Below are positions 7,099 through 9,184 of a DNA stretch of 9,184 bases, one piece after another; position 1 is the first letter of the stretch, and every line of letters starts with the position of its first letter. The notes beneath the pieces were generated by a model. It was not told the origin of the DNA and did no database searches. It worked only from the letters and a program-made list of their open reading frames with translations. Made by a program: the position numbers and the translations under genes. Origin of the DNA: Spirochaetales bacterium (GTDB lineage Bacteria; Spirochaetota; Spirochaetia; DTKZ01); contig JAGODW010000041.1 in the NCBI GenBank assembly GCA_017998025.1, positions 1 through 9,184 of the forward strand. The letters are read 5' to 3'.

Positions 7099-8439
7099 CT
7101 AGAGGAGCATAATTCGATCTCCGCTCTTGAAAATGCTGATCTTTCGGGTAGATTCGGAGAGGACTACGGCCACCGCCTTGCTTACCACTGTTATTGCGGC
7201 AGCAGCGGTGTGCCTGGCTCCCAGGCCCGAGGGCAGTTCTGCCGGAGGCACCCGGGTTCTTAAGTAGGTTCCGGCCGAGACGATCACCCCATCTCCCCGG
7301 ATAATAAAAGCACCGTCAATTTTTGAAAGTTCCTTTAGCGTTTCTTTTAGACTGGGGTCTATCACATTGCGTTCTGCTTCCGGATACCCGGCAAAAGGGT
7401 TAATAATCATCTGCTGACAATAGTGCCGCACCTGTTCATAATCTCCCAGTACAAAGATCGTACCCGAAGGCTTTCCTTCCCTTCCCTCCTCTGCCAATTC
7501 TCCTGCAATTTCGATTACCCTCATCAGTACCTGATTTTCCAGGTCTCGCCCTTTTTCCTCCTTCCCGAACGAGAAAAATACTTTGAATTCGCTCCCTATA
7601 TCCGTAATACGGACAGAATCCAGCATACCGGAAAAAGGAACTCCGAATACGCTTACCATGCGTTCTTCCTGGCGAAGGAGTCCCCGGGAGAGGGCAAAAA
7701 TAATAGAAAGCTCCACCTGATTCGCACGGGTTACTCCTTTAAAAGGGATCTGTATCACCGGATTATTCGGGTACATCTCCCGAAGCTGTTCTACCCGGCT
7801 CATTGCAACGAAACAAATTCCACGAGGTAAATCGGGAGGGAAAAAACTTAAGTCCTCTATACAATCCGCATGAACAAATAGGTGCCTGGCTCGGATTCTC
7901 TCTGCCAGAAGCAATCCATAATCCCAGCAGGTGCGGGACAACGAAACACGACTTTCTTTGTCGAGAGGTAGTTCTGTTTCCTGCACTTGAGGTCCTTCCC
8001 CTCCTTCCCCTATAAAGGCTGTATAGGCTTCTCCGGGATCATGAGCCGACACAATCTGATCATACACCTGGGGAGTCTCCAACCGGATCGCCACCTCACG
8101 GAGTACCTGAAGATGCTCTATCCCATCTCCAACGATTAGGATAAAAAGATGTACCGGACGATCATCCGGCGCCCCATAGGGGATTCCTGTCTGGCTAATA
8201 CCTAGAAGGATTCTGGAAGGACCAAATCCCGGCACAATAGCATGAGGAATCGCAATGCCCGAAGCAATCCAGGTAGAAAGAACATTCTCTCTTTCCCATA
8301 TCTTGCTTAACAAGACTTCTGGATCGATATTTCCGTAAACCCGGGAGAATTCTTCTGCTAACTCTTTAAAAACAAGGTCTTTCGATTTGTTTTTAAGGAA
8401 GAACACTCCTTCTCTAACACAGTATGCATCCAGAGGCAC
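7099..8439 (-). CDS. EIIA - pyruvate-kinase-C-like - diadenylate cyclase fusion
   Basis: Predicted c-di-AMP synthase (2 ATP to c-di-AMP and pyrophosphate) with regulatory domains, 446 residues, GTG start preceded by AAGGAGG (8445-8451). Domain 1 (about 10-145) is a PTS EIIA of fructose type with its phosphorylatable His66 in SGIAIPHA. Domain 2 (about 160-285) resembles the C-terminal domain of pyruvate kinase: ICFVAMS, a VTRANQVELSIIFALSRGLL segment, then ERMVSVFGVPFSG and VRITDIG, the strand order of that fold. Domain 3 (about 300-446) is a diadenylate cyclase (DisA_N): GREGKPSGTIFVLGD, INPFAGY, the DGA motif at 375-377, and GARHTAAAA at 407-415. Arg409-His410 match the ATP-binding RH pair, but the third residue of RHR is Thr411. 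A PK-C-like plus cyclase arrangement is, from memory, that of archaeal DacZ; the EIIA addition is extra. No transmembrane helix, so it is cytosolic. It has its own promoter candidate and converges on the gld operon. Confidence 0.88.
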   Translation of the reverse strand: MPLDAYCVREGVFFLKNKSKDLVFKELAEEFSRVYGNIDPEVLLSKIWERENVLSTWIASGIAIPHAIVPGFGPSRILLGISQTGIPYGAPDDRPVHLFILIVGDGIEHLQVLREVAIRLETPQVYDQIVSAHDPGEAYTAFIGEGGEGPQVQETELPLDKESRVSLSRTCWDYGLLLAERIRARHLFVHADCIEDLSFFPPDLPRGICFVAMSRVEQLREMYPNNPVIQIPFKGVTRANQVELSIIFALSRGLLRQEERMVSVFGVPFSGMLDSVRITDIGSEFKVFFSFGKEEKGRDLENQVLMRVIEIAGELAEEGREGKPSGTIFVLGDYEQVRHYCQQMIINPFAGYPEAERNVIDPSLKETLKELSKIDGAFIIRGDGVIVSAGTYLRTRVPPAELPSGLGARHTAAAAITVVSKAVAVVLSESTRKISIFKSGDRIMLL

Positions 8440-8458
8440 ATCCCCCTCCTTCGAATTA

Positions 8459-8472
8459 TCCCTACACAGGGA
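8459..8472. promoter_or_regulatory. Dyad over the predicted start of the cyclase transcript
   Basis: TCCCT (8459-8463) and AGGGA (8468-8472) form a perfect inverted repeat with a 4-base loop. It lies immediately downstream of the -10 box, across the expected +1. A 7-base direct repeat GAATTAT (8453-8459 and 8471-8477) overlaps it. Position suggests an operator or 5' hairpin, but there is no direct proof. Confidence 0.35.
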
Positions 8473-8501
8473 ATTATACCAGAGGATTCATTCAGTTTCG
8501 A
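8473..8501 (-). promoter_or_regulatory. Extended -10 promoter for the diadenylate cyclase gene
   Basis: On the minus strand, a perfect TATAAT (8478-8473) preceded by TGG (giving TGn-TATAAT) lies 17 bases from a TCGAAA hexamer (8501-8496; four of six match TTGACA). The -35 lies in the last codons of the upstream partial gene. The predicted transcript start, near 8466, gives a leader of about 26 bases containing AAGGAGG. The cyclase can therefore be transcribed on its own even if it is also read through from upstream. Confidence 0.6.
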
Positions 8502-9184
8502 GGAGTTCGTTGATTTCTTCAAAGCCTACAATTTCTTTCCGACCTACGATTCCTACCAGAAGGTATTCCCGGGTGATAGGAACATACTTGTACTCCTTCA
8601 GTAAGCGAAAGTTCTCTATCTGCCCCGTTGATTTTACATGGGTTCGGGTTCCTGTACAGTAGATTTCATCCTCACCGAATCGAATGCGATCCTCTCCTGC
8701 AATAGAAATGGGAATATCCTGTAGGATAATGTCTTTTACCCGCACTTCCAGTTCTGGGATAGAGATCTGCGGTTTCTCCGGGAAGCTGATGACAAACCCA
8801 TGTTTCACATCGGAATGAAGGATAGGAGGGGTGTAATGGTAATCCCGGGCCAGCACATAACTGGTTAAGTCTTCTGCCGAGTGGGCCATGAGACGGAATT
8901 TAATCGTACGGTCCACTACGTCTTTAATCCGTTTGGGGAAAGGCCCGAATACGGTAGGACGGGTTACGATCACTTCCTCTCCGATTCCAAAAATGATTTG
9001 TGCATTGTACCCCAACGTTTCGTAGATCAGATCGAAGTGTTCTACGATTACCCGCCTTCCATGAGAGACAACTTCTGAAATAGCCTGGGCTATTTCAAAT
9101 TTCTGCTTAAAGGCCAGCTCATACCGTACATCGATATGGAACGTATGGGGAGCAAAATAATCTTCCGGATGAAATGAATAGATA
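8488..9184 (-). CDS. Conserved protein of uncertain function, C-terminal part (5' cut by window)
   Basis: The frame stays open from the stop at 8488 to the right edge, giving about 231 C-terminal residues. It continues upstream of the TTG at 9015, so that codon should not be taken as the start. The visible part begins YSFHPEDYFAPHTFHIDVRY and includes GRRVIVEHFDLIYETLGYNA, IGEEVIVTRPTVFGP, MAHSAEDLTSYVLARDY and CTGTRTHVKSTGQIENF. It is soluble, with no membrane span and several His/Asp-rich stretches (DYHYTPPILHSDVKHGF). No P-loop or known catalytic motif is in the visible part. From memory it resembles the family some databases call 'alanine-tRNA synthetase second additional domain' proteins, but I hold that at low confidence. 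It is codirectional with the cyclase gene (48-bp gap), so the two may be cotranscribed. Confidence 0.75.
   Translation of the reverse strand, partial: IYSFHPEDYFAPHTFHIDVRYELAFKQKFEIAQAISEVVSHGRRVIVEHFDLIYETLGYNAQIIFGIGEEVIVTRPTVFGPFPKRIKDVVDRTIKFRLMAHSAEDLTSYVLARDYHYTPPILHSDVKHGFVISFPEKPQISIPELEVRVKDIILQDIPISIAGEDRIRFGEDEIYCTGTRTHVKSTGQIENFRLLKEYKYVPITREYLLVGIVGRKEIVGFEEINELLETE

Noticed and set aside
7423..8015. Plus-strand open frames opposite the cyclase gene
   Set aside because: They overlap conserved cyclase and PK-C-like coding sequence on the other strand and have no recognisable domain.
8425..8441. ATG at 8441 (minus strand) as start of the cyclase gene
   Set aside because: It is in a different frame from the cyclase; the GTG at 8439 is the in-frame start with correct spacing to AAGGAGG.
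8488..9015. Complete 175-residue gene starting at the TTG at 9015
   Set aside because: The frame remains open and protein-like for a further 56 codons to the window edge, and no ribosome-binding site precedes the TTG.

Overview
The window is a compact, protein-coding stretch of a bacterial chromosome. It holds nine genes: eight complete (or nearly complete) and one cut by the right edge. No rRNA, tRNA, CRISPR array, insertion sequence or phage gene was seen. Base composition is moderate. Ribosome-binding sites are strong (AGGAGG/GGAGGTG type), GTG starts are common, and intergenic gaps are short. The gene content (Fe-S endonuclease III with an LSLRTKD loop, Zn-dependent dehydrogenase, PTS EIIA domains, Gld-type ABC exporter, diadenylate cyclase) suggests an anaerobic, sugar-using bacterium of the kind found among Spirochaetota, Firmicutes, Thermotogota or Atribacterota. 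The sequence alone does not decide which.

Layout. (1) At 1-687, plus strand, is nth, a DNA base-excision repair glycosylase. (2) At 708-1739, minus strand and convergent with nth, is a zinc-dependent medium-chain dehydrogenase. (3) A 136-bp divergent intergenic region (1740-1875) carries a good promoter for the next gene and two inverted repeats that look like operators. (4) At 1876-7072, plus strand, is a five-gene run: a free-standing PTS EIIA protein (PtsN/fructose type), an ABC ATPase (GldA type), an ABC-2 permease (GldF type), a GldG-type membrane-anchored auxiliary protein and a DUF4340 membrane-anchored protein. (5) At 8439-7099, minus strand and convergent with the operon, is a 446-residue protein with three apparent domains: EIIA, a pyruvate-kinase-C-terminal-like domain, and a diadenylate cyclase (c-di-AMP synthase) domain. 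(6) At 9184-8488, minus strand, is the C-terminal ~231 residues of a conserved protein of uncertain function, upstream of the cyclase gene.

How the genes may work together. The four Gld/DUF4340 genes are tightly spaced and should form one membrane complex, an ABC-2 exporter with two large extracytoplasmic accessory subunits. Its substrate is unknown. In Bacteroidota the homologues are linked to gliding, but the family is widespread in non-gliding bacteria. The most interesting feature is that two phosphorylatable EIIA modules flank this exporter. One is a stand-alone protein at the head of the exporter operon. The other is fused to a c-di-AMP synthase at the opposite end. This suggests that PTS phosphorylation state (sugar or energy status) could be coupled to c-di-AMP production, and perhaps to the exporter. 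That coupling is inference; the fusion itself is read directly from the sequence.
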